Origin: Dyadobacter pollutisoli
GTDB taxonomy: Bacteria; Bacteroidota; Bacteroidia; Cytophagales; Spirosomataceae
Direction of reading: 5' to 3'
Length of the DNA: 64,000 nt
Assembly (NCBI RefSeq): GCF_026625565.1
Contig: NZ_CP112998.1
Location: 2,916,501-2,980,500, forward strand
The notes under the pieces were generated by a model that saw nothing but the letters and a program-made list of their open reading frames with translations, ran no database searches and was not told the origin of the DNA. The translations under genes were made by a program, and so were the position numbers. Shown one piece after another: positions 17,972 through 27,433 of the stretch (the first letter of the stretch is position 1; each line of letters opens with the position of its first letter).

Positions 17972-20900
17972 TTATTTTGCCGCTGCTGGTTTTACTTCCA
18001 GCACGCGTACCGGCCCGATTAATCCCGATGGTAGCAGTGGCGAATCCGGTTTGTAAAAAGGCATGGTCGTGAAAGTAATTTTATTGGTTACCCCAGGCTG
18101 TGCATCACCAATCAGGCGGTTCACCCAAAGGTTGGTCACTTTAACCGAAACGGCATTACTTCCTGATTTCACGGCACTGGTAATGTCGATTCTGAAAGGC
18201 TTCTTCCATAATGTACCCACACCTTTTCCATTCACGGTAACCTCAGCAATGTTCTTCACATCGCCCAGATCAAGGACATAGGAGGCATTTTTAGCAACAG
18301 CTGGCAGCGTGATCGTATTTTCATAGGTGGCAGTACCTGAGAAATATTTGATTCCAGGATCGGCATTGTCGGAAAGCGACGCTAATGCATTTAATGTGGC
18401 CTGCGCCGGGGCTCCCCTGCCTTCCTGAAAAGTTAGTTTCCAGTCACCTTTCACCATAGCCACTTCCGATTCGGAAATTGTCGGCTTGGTATATGAGGTA
18501 ATTGTTGTTTTACCTTCAAAAACGATAAAATATGCTTCCCACGACTCGAATTTGACCGGTATGATCGTGCGGCCATCTTTGATCTGATACGAAACCTTCT
18601 CCATTTTACCAGTTTGCGGATGCCATAACCGAGGCACTTTACCGGTTATCCGAAAGCTGACAGTAGCCTCATTGGGACTGTCGCTGCGGTTATCCAACCA
18701 ATACAGATCAGTATCCGCAGTTTGGCGGTGTACATACAGGATCTTCGATTTGGCACCAGAAATATCAACATCCTTTTGAATGTTCATTTCACTCAGTACC
18801 GCTTCCACCGGTTTGGTAGAAACATTCGGATTACTCCATATCTTGTTGACCAAAGCAGTAAATTCCGCCGCATTGTCGCTCATACTGGGCGACGCTTCGG
18901 GCCTTGTACCTGTCACTTTCATTCCCGCAGCCACTAGCTCACCCAGTTTTGTCAGGACAGGCAATGTCATGTTTTTAGCCGTAGAATCAAGTACCAGCAA
19001 TCGGTACTGCTGACCGCTCGTTGCTACTATTTTTCCACCTTCTATTTTGATCGCGTTCTTAATGACTGTCGCATTGGCAAAATCATATTCATAACCTGGT
19101 ACCGAGGGTAATTTTTGAGCAAATACCTGCGTGATGTTGTTATTCTCGCCATAGTAGTAAAGAATGTCCACTACCGGCTTGCCCTGCTGCAAAAGGTAGC
19201 AGCTGCGAGCCAGGTAGTCCGTCCATACTTTGGCTTGTTCGGCCCAGGTTTCCTGACGGGTGAAATACTGCCCGAAAGGGCCCAGCGAAAGGCCTGGTTT
19301 CTTATCATCCAGCGGCTGATGTACAGAAGTATGCACTACAAACCGGTTCAGTCCCGACGCCATTTCGAGGTCCGCTGTACGTTTCAGCTTTTCAGGATGC
19401 CAGCTGAATGCATTGCTGATAGAAGTCATGGATTCGGCGGCCACCAGATTTTGGCCATAAATATGCGCCACCGATGCTGCTTCGCGAATGTCTGCTTCGC
19501 TCCTTACCTCTTCGTCTGCGCCGCCCGCCAGGCTACCCGGCGTCCACATCGCGGACATAGGGATATCGGCCTTGCGTTTCACGTCCATTCCGTCGGCCAG
19601 AAAAATCCGTCCATTCTCGTGCGATTCCGTATAGCGTTTCATGCCGCGTCTGTGCAATGCATCACCGATCACTTCATAGTGGTTTTCAACGATCAGCTCG
19701 CCAATCGTTTTGCGAAAATCCCATAGGAATTGCTCACTGGCTTCTGCACTTTGTACTACCCGCCCCGTCAGCACCGGAATCCAGGGCGTGATCTCGTAGC
19801 CCCGACGTTTCTTAAATTCTTCGGGCATACCCTTCGTCCAGGTCATGTGCCCTGCTTCGTAACTATCGAGTACCATGTGGCTGAGGCCCTGCGCGCCCAT
19901 CTGGCCGCCGGTCGCATCCTTGTACATGTCCAGGTAGGTTTCAATGTATTTGCTGACAGCTGTTTTGTCCAGCTTATCTACTTCCAGCCCGGTCGCTTCC
20001 GGAGAAGCCGGGTGATTTTGCCTTCCCGTAATGGAGTAACCCATGCGCATTACCACCCAATTCCCGGCGGGGGCTGTCCAGTTCAATGTCCCGTCAGCCT
20101 CCATTTTGGAAGTCAGATCGATCACATCCGTGGTCGGAATCGCATCGGCGTCTTTCCTGACCAAAGTATGCGTACTTTCTTTCCAGGGCACAAAACCTGC
20201 TTTTTCTTCAAAAAGATCTACGCGATCGGTGTTATACAACACAATTTCAGCGACATTAACCCCCTCGGGCTTGGGTGTGCCTCCACCGCCTCCAAACATT
20301 TCGGCAAACGGGTTACCCTGCGGCGCCAATGTCTTGAATGCAAACCGGAAATATTTCGCAGTTGTCGGTACAATGCTCATCGTATTCTGAGGGACAATAC
20401 TGCCTTTGATCATCACCACGTCACGGAATGTTACACCGTCATCGCTCACCTTCAATGTCCTGTTGTCCGGGTTACCTCTGAACTCGGCCAGTGCGCCTCC
20501 GCTGCTCGCTCCAACAATGGTAAATGCTTTCACAGTTTGCGGACTTTCGAACTCATACTGGATCCACATATCCTGCCCGATTTCCATTGGTGGCAATGCA
20601 GCTGTCTTCGCCAGATCACCGTCCGTCAGGTCGGCGAGGGCGAATGTGCCGCCGCTGGATGTGATTTTTGGGTTCAATGTAGCCAATGACTTTTCCGCAG
20701 CTGGTACCCGGTATGCAATCACCGCGGCATCCGCATAGTAGGTAGGCAGTGGCCCCACCGGCCCGCCGAGCGTACTGCCGCCCATTGGTACATTCTGAAA
20801 ACTGCCGGTAGTATTCGCTGGCTGCGGAAGTTTGCCCGAAAACGCCTGCCCACCGGCAACCTTAGTTTCTGTCCAAACATACTTTTTCATCGCGTCGCTC

Positions 20901-21280
20901 GCAGGTACCCACGGACCACCTGTTACGCTCCACCCGGGAGACGCGGCGATGGTCATTTCGAGTTGTAATTTTTTGGCAAGATCGGTCGTGTGCTTAAATG
21001 CGTCCTTCCATTCGGGTGTCATAAACACCAGTTTTTTCGGGGTGACCTGCGGCGTGAAAAGGCTCGCATCGAAGTTCTGAAACCCGCCGATCCCGACGCG
21101 GTCCATCCATTCAAGATCTTTGGTAATTCCTTCTTTGGTAATGTTTCCGTTCATCCAATGCCACCAAACACGTGGTTTGGCGGCATTGGGGGGGCTTTGA
21201 AAACCTCTTTCGAGAGAGGAGGGTTGTTGTGCAAGGGCAAAAGCCGGAATCATCCAGGCCAGGATAAAGATTTTTTTCAT
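17972..21280 (-). CDS. GH106-like glycoside hydrolase (putative alpha-L-rhamnosidase)
   Basis: 1102 residues with a signal peptide (MKKIFILAWMIPAFALAQ). The opening FQSPPNAAKPRVWWHWMNG, NITKEGITKDLEWMDRVGIG and the later HMVLDSYEAGHMTWTKGMPEEFKKRRGYE match GH106-type glycosidases, known as alpha-L-rhamnosidases. An inserted beta-sandwich (~210-340) carries a Gly-rich loop (FAEMFGGGGG). The C-terminus (LDLGDVKNIAEVTVNGKGVG, LWKKPFRIDITSAVKSG) is a galactose-binding-like domain. It probably acts in the periplasm on a plant-type or bacterial polysaccharide. It follows the ThuA/dehydrogenase gene by 25 bp and so shares its promoter and operator. Substrate is inferred. Confidence 0.78.
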   Translation of the reverse strand: MKKIFILAWMIPAFALAQQPSSLERGFQSPPNAAKPRVWWHWMNGNITKEGITKDLEWMDRVGIGGFQNFDASLFTPQVTPKKLVFMTPEWKDAFKHTTDLAKKLQLEMTIAASPGWSVTGGPWVPASDAMKKYVWTETKVAGGQAFSGKLPQPANTTGSFQNVPMGGSTLGGPVGPLPTYYADAAVIAYRVPAAEKSLATLNPKITSSGGTFALADLTDGDLAKTAALPPMEIGQDMWIQYEFESPQTVKAFTIVGASSGGALAEFRGNPDNRTLKVSDDGVTFRDVVMIKGSIVPQNTMSIVPTTAKYFRFAFKTLAPQGNPFAEMFGGGGGTPKPEGVNVAEIVLYNTDRVDLFEEKAGFVPWKESTHTLVRKDADAIPTTDVIDLTSKMEADGTLNWTAPAGNWVVMRMGYSITGRQNHPASPEATGLEVDKLDKTAVSKYIETYLDMYKDATGGQMGAQGLSHMVLDSYEAGHMTWTKGMPEEFKKRRGYEITPWIPVLTGRVVQSAEASEQFLWDFRKTIGELIVENHYEVIGDALHRRGMKRYTESHENGRIFLADGMDVKRKADIPMSAMWTPGSLAGGADEEVRSEADIREAASVAHIYGQNLVAAESMTSISNAFSWHPEKLKRTADLEMASGLNRFVVHTSVHQPLDDKKPGLSLGPFGQYFTRQETWAEQAKVWTDYLARSCYLLQQGKPVVDILYYYGENNNITQVFAQKLPSVPGYEYDFANATVIKNAIKIEGGKIVATSGQQYRLLVLDSTAKNMTLPVLTKLGELVAAGMKVTGTRPEASPSMSDNAAEFTALVNKIWSNPNVSTKPVEAVLSEMNIQKDVDISGAKSKILYVHRQTADTDLYWLDNRSDSPNEATVSFRITGKVPRLWHPQTGKMEKVSYQIKDGRTIIPVKFESWEAYFIVFEGKTTITSYTKPTISESEVAMVKGDWKLTFQEGRGAPAQATLNALASLSDNADPGIKYFSGTATYENTITLPAVAKNASYVLDLGDVKNIAEVTVNGKGVGTLWKKPFRIDITSAVKSGSNAVSVKVTNLWVNRLIGDAQPGVTNKITFTTMPFYKPDSPLLPSGLIGPVRVLEVKPAAAK

Positions 21281-21305
21281 TCGAGATCAGTTTTAATGTT
21301 AACCC

Positions 21306-24300
21306 TCACTTCGCATCAGAACCAAGGACAAATTCCGACCCTATCAGGATCATCAGAGAACGTTCCTCGGCTTTTGGGTTGACAAAGACGACATACACAT
21401 CATGGAGCTTACCGTCCGCCTTGTCAGTCAATTTGAAAGGGACTGTCAATAGCGTTGGTGTAAAGTCCAGCTTGTCAGATGGTTCCAGGGGGGCAGACTC
21501 GCCGATCAGCTTGCCGGTAGGGCTGTCCATGTGGAGCTCTACCTTTCCGCCGGCAGCATTCAGCTGCGGCTTCGGTGCCATTGCCTGCAATTTCAGTGCG
21601 CTGATCGCATTCAAGTCGACCTGTTTGAGTAACATATAAGCACCTGATTTAGAGGCAATAGCCAAATTCATCCCGCTATTGGAAACCTTCATGATGTTTT
21701 CATAAGCATCATAATTATGCACATCGACCTTGGCATTTCTCAGTACAAATGACTGCTCCGATTTTAAAGAAGGAAGTACGCCTGCTCCTCCGTCTTCATA
21801 AGCTGCCCTCACAATAAATATACCTTTGCCCTTGTCTCCCGAAGGCACTTTTGCAGTGTAGCTGCCTTTCACCGGCAGTGATTTTTCCTTCGGTTTTTCG
21901 TTGGCAATGTTCAGGATGTATTTCACCATTTCTGATGCATCGGCGGCTGATAATTGCGGGTGCGCGGCCATAGCCGTTTCACCCCATACGCCGCCTCCGC
22001 CAGAGATCACCTTCTTCGTCAGCTTTTCTACCGCCGAATTATCTCCCTTATATTTCATCGATACCTCCTTATATGCCGGCCCGATCGATTTTTTGTCAAT
22101 TGCGTGGCAAGCTTTGCAATCACTGGCCTCAATCAGTTTTTTTCCTGTGTTAAATGCCGCACTAGCATCAGCTGACCGGTGTCCCTGAGCGATGGCCACT
22201 TTGTCATAACCTTCGGCCAGGTAGTCAATATTGACAGCAACTCGCTCTGGATCAATCCCTTTACCTAATGAACCATCCTCCTTGTCCGATACTTTGATAT
22301 CGTAGTTAAAAGATTTGTTCGCCGAATAAAACGATTTGTTGCTAGCAGGCATTTCCAGGCTGAGTACCGGCGGCTCGTTACCTACGGTGATTTCCATTGC
22401 CTGCGTACTTACACCACCTTTGCCATCGTTGACTGTCAGTGTTGCCTTATAAATACCCACTTTGGTAAGTGTAATATTGGCATCCTGGGTATTGATCAAT
22501 TTGGTAAAACCATTCTTGGAAGTAATTTTCCAGGCATAGCTGAGCGCATCATTATCGGCGTCAGCAGTCCCTTTCGCACTCAGTCTGAGAGCCATTGGTG
22601 CGGCCCCACCCATTTTATTGGCGACCATTTGTAACTGTGGCTTGCGGTTTCCCCCATTATATTCAATGCGGATCAGCCGGGCGTCATCGTTGGCCGAAAA
22701 CCAGCCAGTACCATATTCAAGCATGTACAGATCACCATTTTCAGCAAATTCCATATCCATTGGATTAGAGAATTTGTAGCTCGGCATAAACCGCTCCATT
22801 GAAACGTAATTACCCTCATGATCCATCGTGACCGACATAATCCAGCCGCGCATCCAGTCATAGGTAAGGATTTTGCCATTGTAGTAATTTGGAAAAGCAT
22901 GCGGCGCATTCTTAAATGCATCAGTATAGAAAACAGGCCCTGCCATTGCATTTCTGCCGCCGGTACCTGTTAGCGGAAATTCTGGTGAAGCCCCATAAGG
23001 ATACCAGATAAAGGCTTTCTGAGCCGCTGGAAGCACTTTTAACCCCGTGTTATTTGGAGAAGTATTGCTGGGCGCATTCGCGTCCCACTTTTCCAGTGAT
23101 TTTTTATTGGCAAAATCGTACTTATTGTAAGCCTTATTGTCGCCTACAAAATGCGGCCAGCCGAAGTTCCCGGCCTTACGCGCCTGCCCTACTTCATCGT
23201 GACCTGCAGGCCCTCTGCTCGAATCCGGTTTGGCTGCATCAGGACCCACCTCTCCCCAATATACGTAGCTCGTTTTTTGGTCAACCGAAATGCGGAACGG
23301 GTTGCGATGGCCCATTGTGTAAATTTCCGGACGGGTCAATGGAGTGCCTTTCGGAAACAAGTTTCCATCAGGAATCGTGTACGACCCATCAGCTTGTGGT
23401 GTGATGCGGATGATCTTACCGCGCAGGTCATTGGTGTTAGCCGATGATTTTTGTGCGTCCCAGGCCATTCTGCCTTCCTGCTCATCGCTTGGGCTATAAC
23501 CGTTGGAACCATGCGGATTGGTATTATCACCGGTTGACAAATACAGGTTTCCCGCTTTGTCCCAGGCGATGGAGCCGCCCGTGTGACAGCATTCCTCACG
23601 CTGGGTTGGTATTTCAAGAATTGTCTTTTTGGATTGAAGATCGAGTTCGTCACCCTTCAATTCAAACCTAGCCAATACATTTTTCGGCTCCTCAGGGATT
23701 GAATAGTAAAGATAGATCCAGTGATTTTGGGCGAAATTAGGATCTTTATTTAATCCCAAAAGTCCATCCTCACCAGTCGATTCTTTTCCTTCTTTATTTT
23801 TGTACTTTGTGCTTACTGGAATGGTAGCAATGGTTTTCAGTTCTTTTGTTTTGGTATTATAAAGCCTGACCTGCCCTTTTCGCTGAATAAAAAGGATGCG
23901 GCCGTCATTCAAAACGCTCAGTTCCATTGGCTCGTCCAGTTTTTCCTCTAAAACGACTTTTGTAAAACGATTTTCTTCCGGTCTCGCTTTGGTAAAATCA
24001 ACTGGTTTCGGAGCATCACCCCCTGCTGTGTATTTAATTCCCGCAAACAGATGGTTCAGGAAAAGCGGTTCCGAGAACGTCTCGTCGGTATGGCCCATGG
24101 CTGTATAAAACGAGCGGCCACCTTCGAACTCCTGGTACCAGCCCATCGGATGAAAATCGGGGTTTTTTCCGCCTATGTAGCTCTTTTCATCAATTTTCAG
24201 GACAACCTTTATTTTGGGAGAAATGTCTTTAAAGCTATAAAACTCATCCGTCCGTTCAAATTCGTCCGGCATTCCCTTTGTAGCCCAATGGTTTTTCTCA

Positions 24301-24758
24301 GTAACGATGAACTTGCCTTTCTGCACATTGCTAGGCGTCATCGGATGGTCGAGAAAATACGCACCGGCCAGTTTTCCATACCACGGCCAGTCGTATTCCG
24401 TATCCGTAGCCGCGTGTATCCCTACATATCCCCCACCCGCCTGGATGTAACGCTCGAAAGCCGTCTGCTGCTCATTATTAAGGATATCGCCCGTCGTATT
24501 CAGAAAAATGACGGTGTTGAATTTTTTCAGGTTCTTTTCAGTGAACTGCGCAGCGTCTTCGGTAAAACTGACACCAAAGCCTTTCTCCTTTGACAATTTG
24601 AGCAATGCTTCATTACCTGCTTTGATCGAGGCGTGCCTGAAAGCAGCCGTTTTACTAAATACCAGCACATTGAATGCAGGAGTTTGAGCCTCAGAGGAAT
24701 GGAACACCAGCCACAAACCCAAAGACAGCACACTGATGAGCAAAGATTTTACTTTCAT
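21306..24758 (-). CDS. ThuA / PQQ-type sugar dehydrogenase / cytochrome c fusion protein
   Basis: 1150 residues, secreted. Domain order: signal peptide; ThuA-like domain (~25-245; NVLVFSKTAAFRHASIKAGN, GGYVGIHAATDTEYDWPWYG); six-bladed glucose/sorbosone-dehydrogenase-like propeller (~260-690; GEDGLLGLNKDPNFAQNHW, GGSIAWDKAGNLYLSTGDN); PKD domain (~700-790); c-type cytochrome with a CKACH haem site; and a beta-sandwich (~960-1140) like carbohydrate-binding or DUF1080-linked modules. The fusion suggests sugar oxidation with electrons passed to the bound haem. This multi-domain layout is recurrent in Cytophagales and Planctomycetes. First gene of the operon with the GH106-like enzyme. Confidence 0.88.
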   Translation of the reverse strand: MKVKSLLISVLSLGLWLVFHSSEAQTPAFNVLVFSKTAAFRHASIKAGNEALLKLSKEKGFGVSFTEDAAQFTEKNLKKFNTVIFLNTTGDILNNEQQTAFERYIQAGGGYVGIHAATDTEYDWPWYGKLAGAYFLDHPMTPSNVQKGKFIVTEKNHWATKGMPDEFERTDEFYSFKDISPKIKVVLKIDEKSYIGGKNPDFHPMGWYQEFEGGRSFYTAMGHTDETFSEPLFLNHLFAGIKYTAGGDAPKPVDFTKARPEENRFTKVVLEEKLDEPMELSVLNDGRILFIQRKGQVRLYNTKTKELKTIATIPVSTKYKNKEGKESTGEDGLLGLNKDPNFAQNHWIYLYYSIPEEPKNVLARFELKGDELDLQSKKTILEIPTQREECCHTGGSIAWDKAGNLYLSTGDNTNPHGSNGYSPSDEQEGRMAWDAQKSSANTNDLRGKIIRITPQADGSYTIPDGNLFPKGTPLTRPEIYTMGHRNPFRISVDQKTSYVYWGEVGPDAAKPDSSRGPAGHDEVGQARKAGNFGWPHFVGDNKAYNKYDFANKKSLEKWDANAPSNTSPNNTGLKVLPAAQKAFIWYPYGASPEFPLTGTGGRNAMAGPVFYTDAFKNAPHAFPNYYNGKILTYDWMRGWIMSVTMDHEGNYVSMERFMPSYKFSNPMDMEFAENGDLYMLEYGTGWFSANDDARLIRIEYNGGNRKPQLQMVANKMGGAAPMALRLSAKGTADADNDALSYAWKITSKNGFTKLINTQDANITLTKVGIYKATLTVNDGKGGVSTQAMEITVGNEPPVLSLEMPASNKSFYSANKSFNYDIKVSDKEDGSLGKGIDPERVAVNIDYLAEGYDKVAIAQGHRSADASAAFNTGKKLIEASDCKACHAIDKKSIGPAYKEVSMKYKGDNSAVEKLTKKVISGGGGVWGETAMAAHPQLSAADASEMVKYILNIANEKPKEKSLPVKGSYTAKVPSGDKGKGIFIVRAAYEDGGAGVLPSLKSEQSFVLRNAKVDVHNYDAYENIMKVSNSGMNLAIASKSGAYMLLKQVDLNAISALKLQAMAPKPQLNAAGGKVELHMDSPTGKLIGESAPLEPSDKLDFTPTLLTVPFKLTDKADGKLHDVYVVFVNPKAEERSLMILIGSEFVLGSDAK

Positions 24759-24786
24759 CGGAATAAGTACGTTTAATTCAGTCGGA

Positions 24787-24794
24787 CAAAGCTA
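24787..24794 (-). promoter_or_regulatory. Candidate -7 box for the ThuA/dehydrogenase operon
   Basis: Reads TAGCTTTG on the minus strand, matching TAnnTTTG, 29 bp before the start codon at 24758. The 24805-24833 palindrome begins 10 bp upstream of it and covers the expected -33 region. Confidence 0.5.
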
Positions 24795-24804
24795 TACTTA
24801 TTTT

Positions 24805-24833
24805 ATTTATTGTCTAAAAATTAGACAATAAAT
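24805..24833. promoter_or_regulatory. Perfect palindromic operator
   Basis: Arms ATTTATTGTCTAA (24805-24817) and TTAGACAATAAAT (24821-24833) are exact reverse complements around AAA. It lies between the divergent sugar operon and the NUDIX-fold regulator. It overlaps the -33 region of the operon promoter, which is how a repressor would act. Confidence 0.8.
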
Positions 24834-24925
24834 ATTTTTCTATTATACATTTGTATAGTACTAGTTACTCTGATAGCGGTTTTGAGGGGTTCAGGGGAGT
24901 ATTAACAATCCACCGGACGCCTTTG

Positions 24926-24933
24926 TAGTTTTG
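24926..24933 (+). promoter_or_regulatory. Candidate -7 box for the NUDIX-fold regulator
   Basis: TAGTTTTG, matching TAnnTTTG, 48 bp before the regulator's ATG. No good -33 element is seen at the standard spacing. Confidence 0.35.
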
Positions 24934-24981
24934 TCAGTATCATGAGAAAGTATATTACCATCATCCCTAGAACCCTTCTTT

Positions 24982-25707
24982 ATGCGTAGTCCCAGTGAAG
25001 AGAATTACATTCAGCAGCTTTCCATTGACTGTGTTATTTTCGGATATCATGACAAACAGCTTAAAGTACTGGTACCCAAGCTCGTTTTCAAAGGGGATTT
25101 CTGTGCGTTGCCGGGTGGTTTTATTTATCAGGAAGAGGACATTGACATAGCTGCTCACCGGATTCTTCAGCAGCGGACCGGGATCAGTGAAATATACCTG
25201 GAACAATTTTTCACGTTTGGTAATGCGACCAGAAACAGCCTTGAATTTATCAATCGGCTTATTGACCTTAATTCCGATAAATTGACCTCCGAAGGACATC
25301 ATAGAAGAGAGTATGACTGGTTTACAAGACGGTTTGTTTCGATCGGTTATTATGCACTGGTGGACATTAACAAAGTAGTCCCTCAAAAAACAGATCTGGA
25401 TGAGTCGATCGAATGGTACAATATCAATGACCTGCCGGAAATGATTATCGACCATAACGCTATCGTGGCCAAGGCCCTGGAAACGCTTCGTCAGAATCTG
25501 GACGAAAAACTGATCGCATTCAACCTCCTTCCCGAGACATTCACCATGCGCGAAGTCCAGGAACTCTATGAAACTATTTTTGACAAACCATTCGCACGTA
25601 ATAATTTCCAAAAGATGATCCTGGACCTGAATGTGCTGGAACGTCTCGAAAAGAAGTTCACCGGCGCAGCCAACAAGGCCCCGTATCTGTACCGGTTTCG
25701 GAAATAA
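24982..25707 (+). CDS. NUDIX-domain transcriptional regulator (NrtR/AraR-like)
   Basis: 241 residues. The N-terminal Nudix fold (IDCVIFGYHDKQLKVLVPKL, FCALPGGFIYQEEDIDIAAH) ends in a Nudix box reading HRILQQRTGI where hydrolases have REuxEExGu, so the catalytic Arg-Glu-Glu are lost. The C-terminal winged-helix domain (~155-241; FTMREVQELYETIFDKPFAR, FQKMILDLNVLERLEKKF) is that of NrtR-type repressors. In Bacteroidota such proteins (for example AraR) respond to sugars. It is divergent from the sugar dehydrogenase/GH106 operon with a perfect palindrome between them, so repression of that operon is likely. Effector unknown. Confidence 0.9.
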   Translation: MRSPSEENYIQQLSIDCVIFGYHDKQLKVLVPKLVFKGDFCALPGGFIYQEEDIDIAAHRILQQRTGISEIYLEQFFTFGNATRNSLEFINRLIDLNSDKLTSEGHHRREYDWFTRRFVSIGYYALVDINKVVPQKTDLDESIEWYNINDLPEMIIDHNAIVAKALETLRQNLDEKLIAFNLLPETFTMREVQELYETIFDKPFARNNFQKMILDLNVLERLEKKFTGAANKAPYLYRFRK

Positions 25708-25784
25708 ATGCTTTGTTACAACTTAAATCCCTTCCAGAACAGAAGAAAAGAAACGGAGAAATTCAGGTAGGGCTCATTACTCCC

Positions 25785-26618
25785 CTATCTCAGCGAAAAA
25801 CTTTTGTAGTTCCAACTCAGGCCAAAGTGATAGCCGACCCAGGCATTTGTGTTCTTATTTACATTAAAACGAAAAAATCCTTTGTCAGAAAAAGACTGAT
25901 AATCCGTTTTATATTCTTTTTGTTTGGAAGAAAACAAGGAAAATGACGGGCCTGCATTCAATGTAAATCGTTTACTGAGTTGAAGATCCAATCCGGCTTG
26001 AAAACGATAAAGAATCGGTCGGGTTTTCCATGCACCGAGGTAAATTTTCTGAAACGTCGCCTCGGTGTTCCACCGCCCAGCTGTAAACCGCTCATATTCC
26101 TAAGACTGACATTACCTGCAAAGGCTAACTGCGCCGCGCAGGCGAAGCTTAAAAACACCTCCATCGTCCGTCAACGCGGAAACCAGCTGTTCCATGGAAT
26201 ACACGCTGGCATAATCCACCTCCTTGCCCGTTTCCCCATCCAATACCCGACCATAAATCTGGTAATACTTCTCTTTCTGCGCTCTTTGAATAATGACATA
26301 ATCTCCTTTTTCCTTATAATGAAACCTCCCCGTCAGCAATGCATCCAAAACCTGGGTAACGGAGCCGGATTTCACAAAACTGGCAACAAGGCTGTCGCTG
26401 GAAATAATGTCGCTGTTGTAACCGAATGCAAAGCCACCCTGCTTTTCAATCAATTTCAGTATTGCAGAAACGGATTGGTTTTTAGCAGACACGGAAACGT
26501 TCTTATCCAGTAATTTTTGCGCATGACATCCCGGCGCAAGGAAAAATGATGCTCCCAATGTCAATACCAATAAAAAACTCCATGCTTGCGACCTCATCAA
26601 ATGGCTGTATGAGGGCAA
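25785..26618 (-). pseudogene. Decayed STN/carboxypeptidase-regulatory/beta-barrel gene
   Basis: The 5' part codes for a signal peptide, an STN domain (VSVSAKNQSVSAILKLIEKQ, GYNSDIISSDSLVASF) and the start of a carboxypeptidase-regulatory-like domain (YGRVLDGETGKEVDYASVYS, LTDDGGVFKLRL), then stops at ~26112. Downstream, in other frames, barrel-like sequence resumes: AQLAFAGNVSLRNMSGLQLG in one frame, then WNTEATFQKIYLGAWKT through LYRFQAGLDLQLSKRFTLNA to a stop at 25785. At least two frame changes and a large deletion separate the parts; intact relatives are several times longer. No neighbouring FecR is present. Confidence 0.75.
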
Positions 26619-26689
26619 ATTTGGACTTTTAATACGGGCTATCCTAGCAGGTTTCGGTCCGGAACCTGGAAAATCATTATCTCCCTTGT

Positions 26690-27280
26690 TTATGTTAAGG
26701 TCATTCTCTGGGAAGCTTTGTTTTGAAATTGCTTTCTGATTTTAGAAAGCGTGTCAGGTGTCATGCCAAGAAAACTAGCCTGGTGCCTTATTTGCACTTG
26801 TCCTCCTACAAGCGGAAATTCATCCAGAAACTTCCGGTACCTTTCTATACGCAAAAGCGTTCTGGCCGAATCGTTATAATGAGCGTATCTGTATAAAAAG
26901 CTGCCTTGTAAGTCGTTGATAGTCTGCCTAAATTCAGGAAATCCATCGCATAATTTGCAGTAATCTTCTTTATAGATTTGCATAACGATCGAGGGACATG
27001 CTGCCACCAGGCAAATATCAGAAGGAAGGCCATGGAATACGCTCAGCGCGGAGTAAGCAAGATCACCAGCCGAATAGAACCATCTGGTTACTTCGATATC
27101 ATTATGACGAATGTAGCTTCTCATAACCCCTTTTTTTACAAAATACAGACTATCCTGCATCTGATCAGGGTAGAAAACGGGGGCGCCTTCGCGTAGGTCC
27201 AACGAAACAGCTTTACGCTCAAAAGCATCGAACAGCGGAGATTGTGTATTAAAATCGAAGGAAGGACGGGATTTTTTCAT
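26690..27280 (-). CDS. Crp/Fnr-family transcriptional regulator
   Basis: 196 residues. The N-terminal cyclic-nucleotide-binding fold (FYPDQMQDSLYFVKKGVMRS, WFYSAGDLAYSALSVFHG) is followed by a helical dimerisation segment and a C-terminal helix-turn-helix (VQIRHQASFLGMTPDTLSKI). This is the short Crp form common in Bacteroidota, without a clear cAMP-binding signature (no RxS phosphate cassette), so the ligand is unknown. It is single, 70 bp upstream of the decayed STN gene, and no target can be assigned. Confidence 0.88.
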   Translation of the reverse strand: MKKSRPSFDFNTQSPLFDAFERKAVSLDLREGAPVFYPDQMQDSLYFVKKGVMRSYIRHNDIEVTRWFYSAGDLAYSALSVFHGLPSDICLVAACPSIVMQIYKEDYCKLCDGFPEFRQTINDLQGSFLYRYAHYNDSARTLLRIERYRKFLDEFPLVGGQVQIRHQASFLGMTPDTLSKIRKQFQNKASQRMTLT

Positions 27281-27433
27281 GAGTCAAAAGTTTACCTTAT
27301 GACGGGGTTTTGTTTTGGAAGTAACGTGTGTGGCGATTTTTATTTTTTTGGGTGGGGATCTCCTGGGACGGGTTAAACCCAAATCGAACTTTCCCTGTCG
27401 ATTAATCAGACATTTTCTATCTCAATTTTTCGC

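Noticed and set aside
19730..20689. 319-codon plus-strand frame opposite the GH106-like gene
   Set aside because: Long but antisense to a clear enzyme gene; rich in Arg, His and Cys, as expected of a shadow frame in GC-rich coding DNA.
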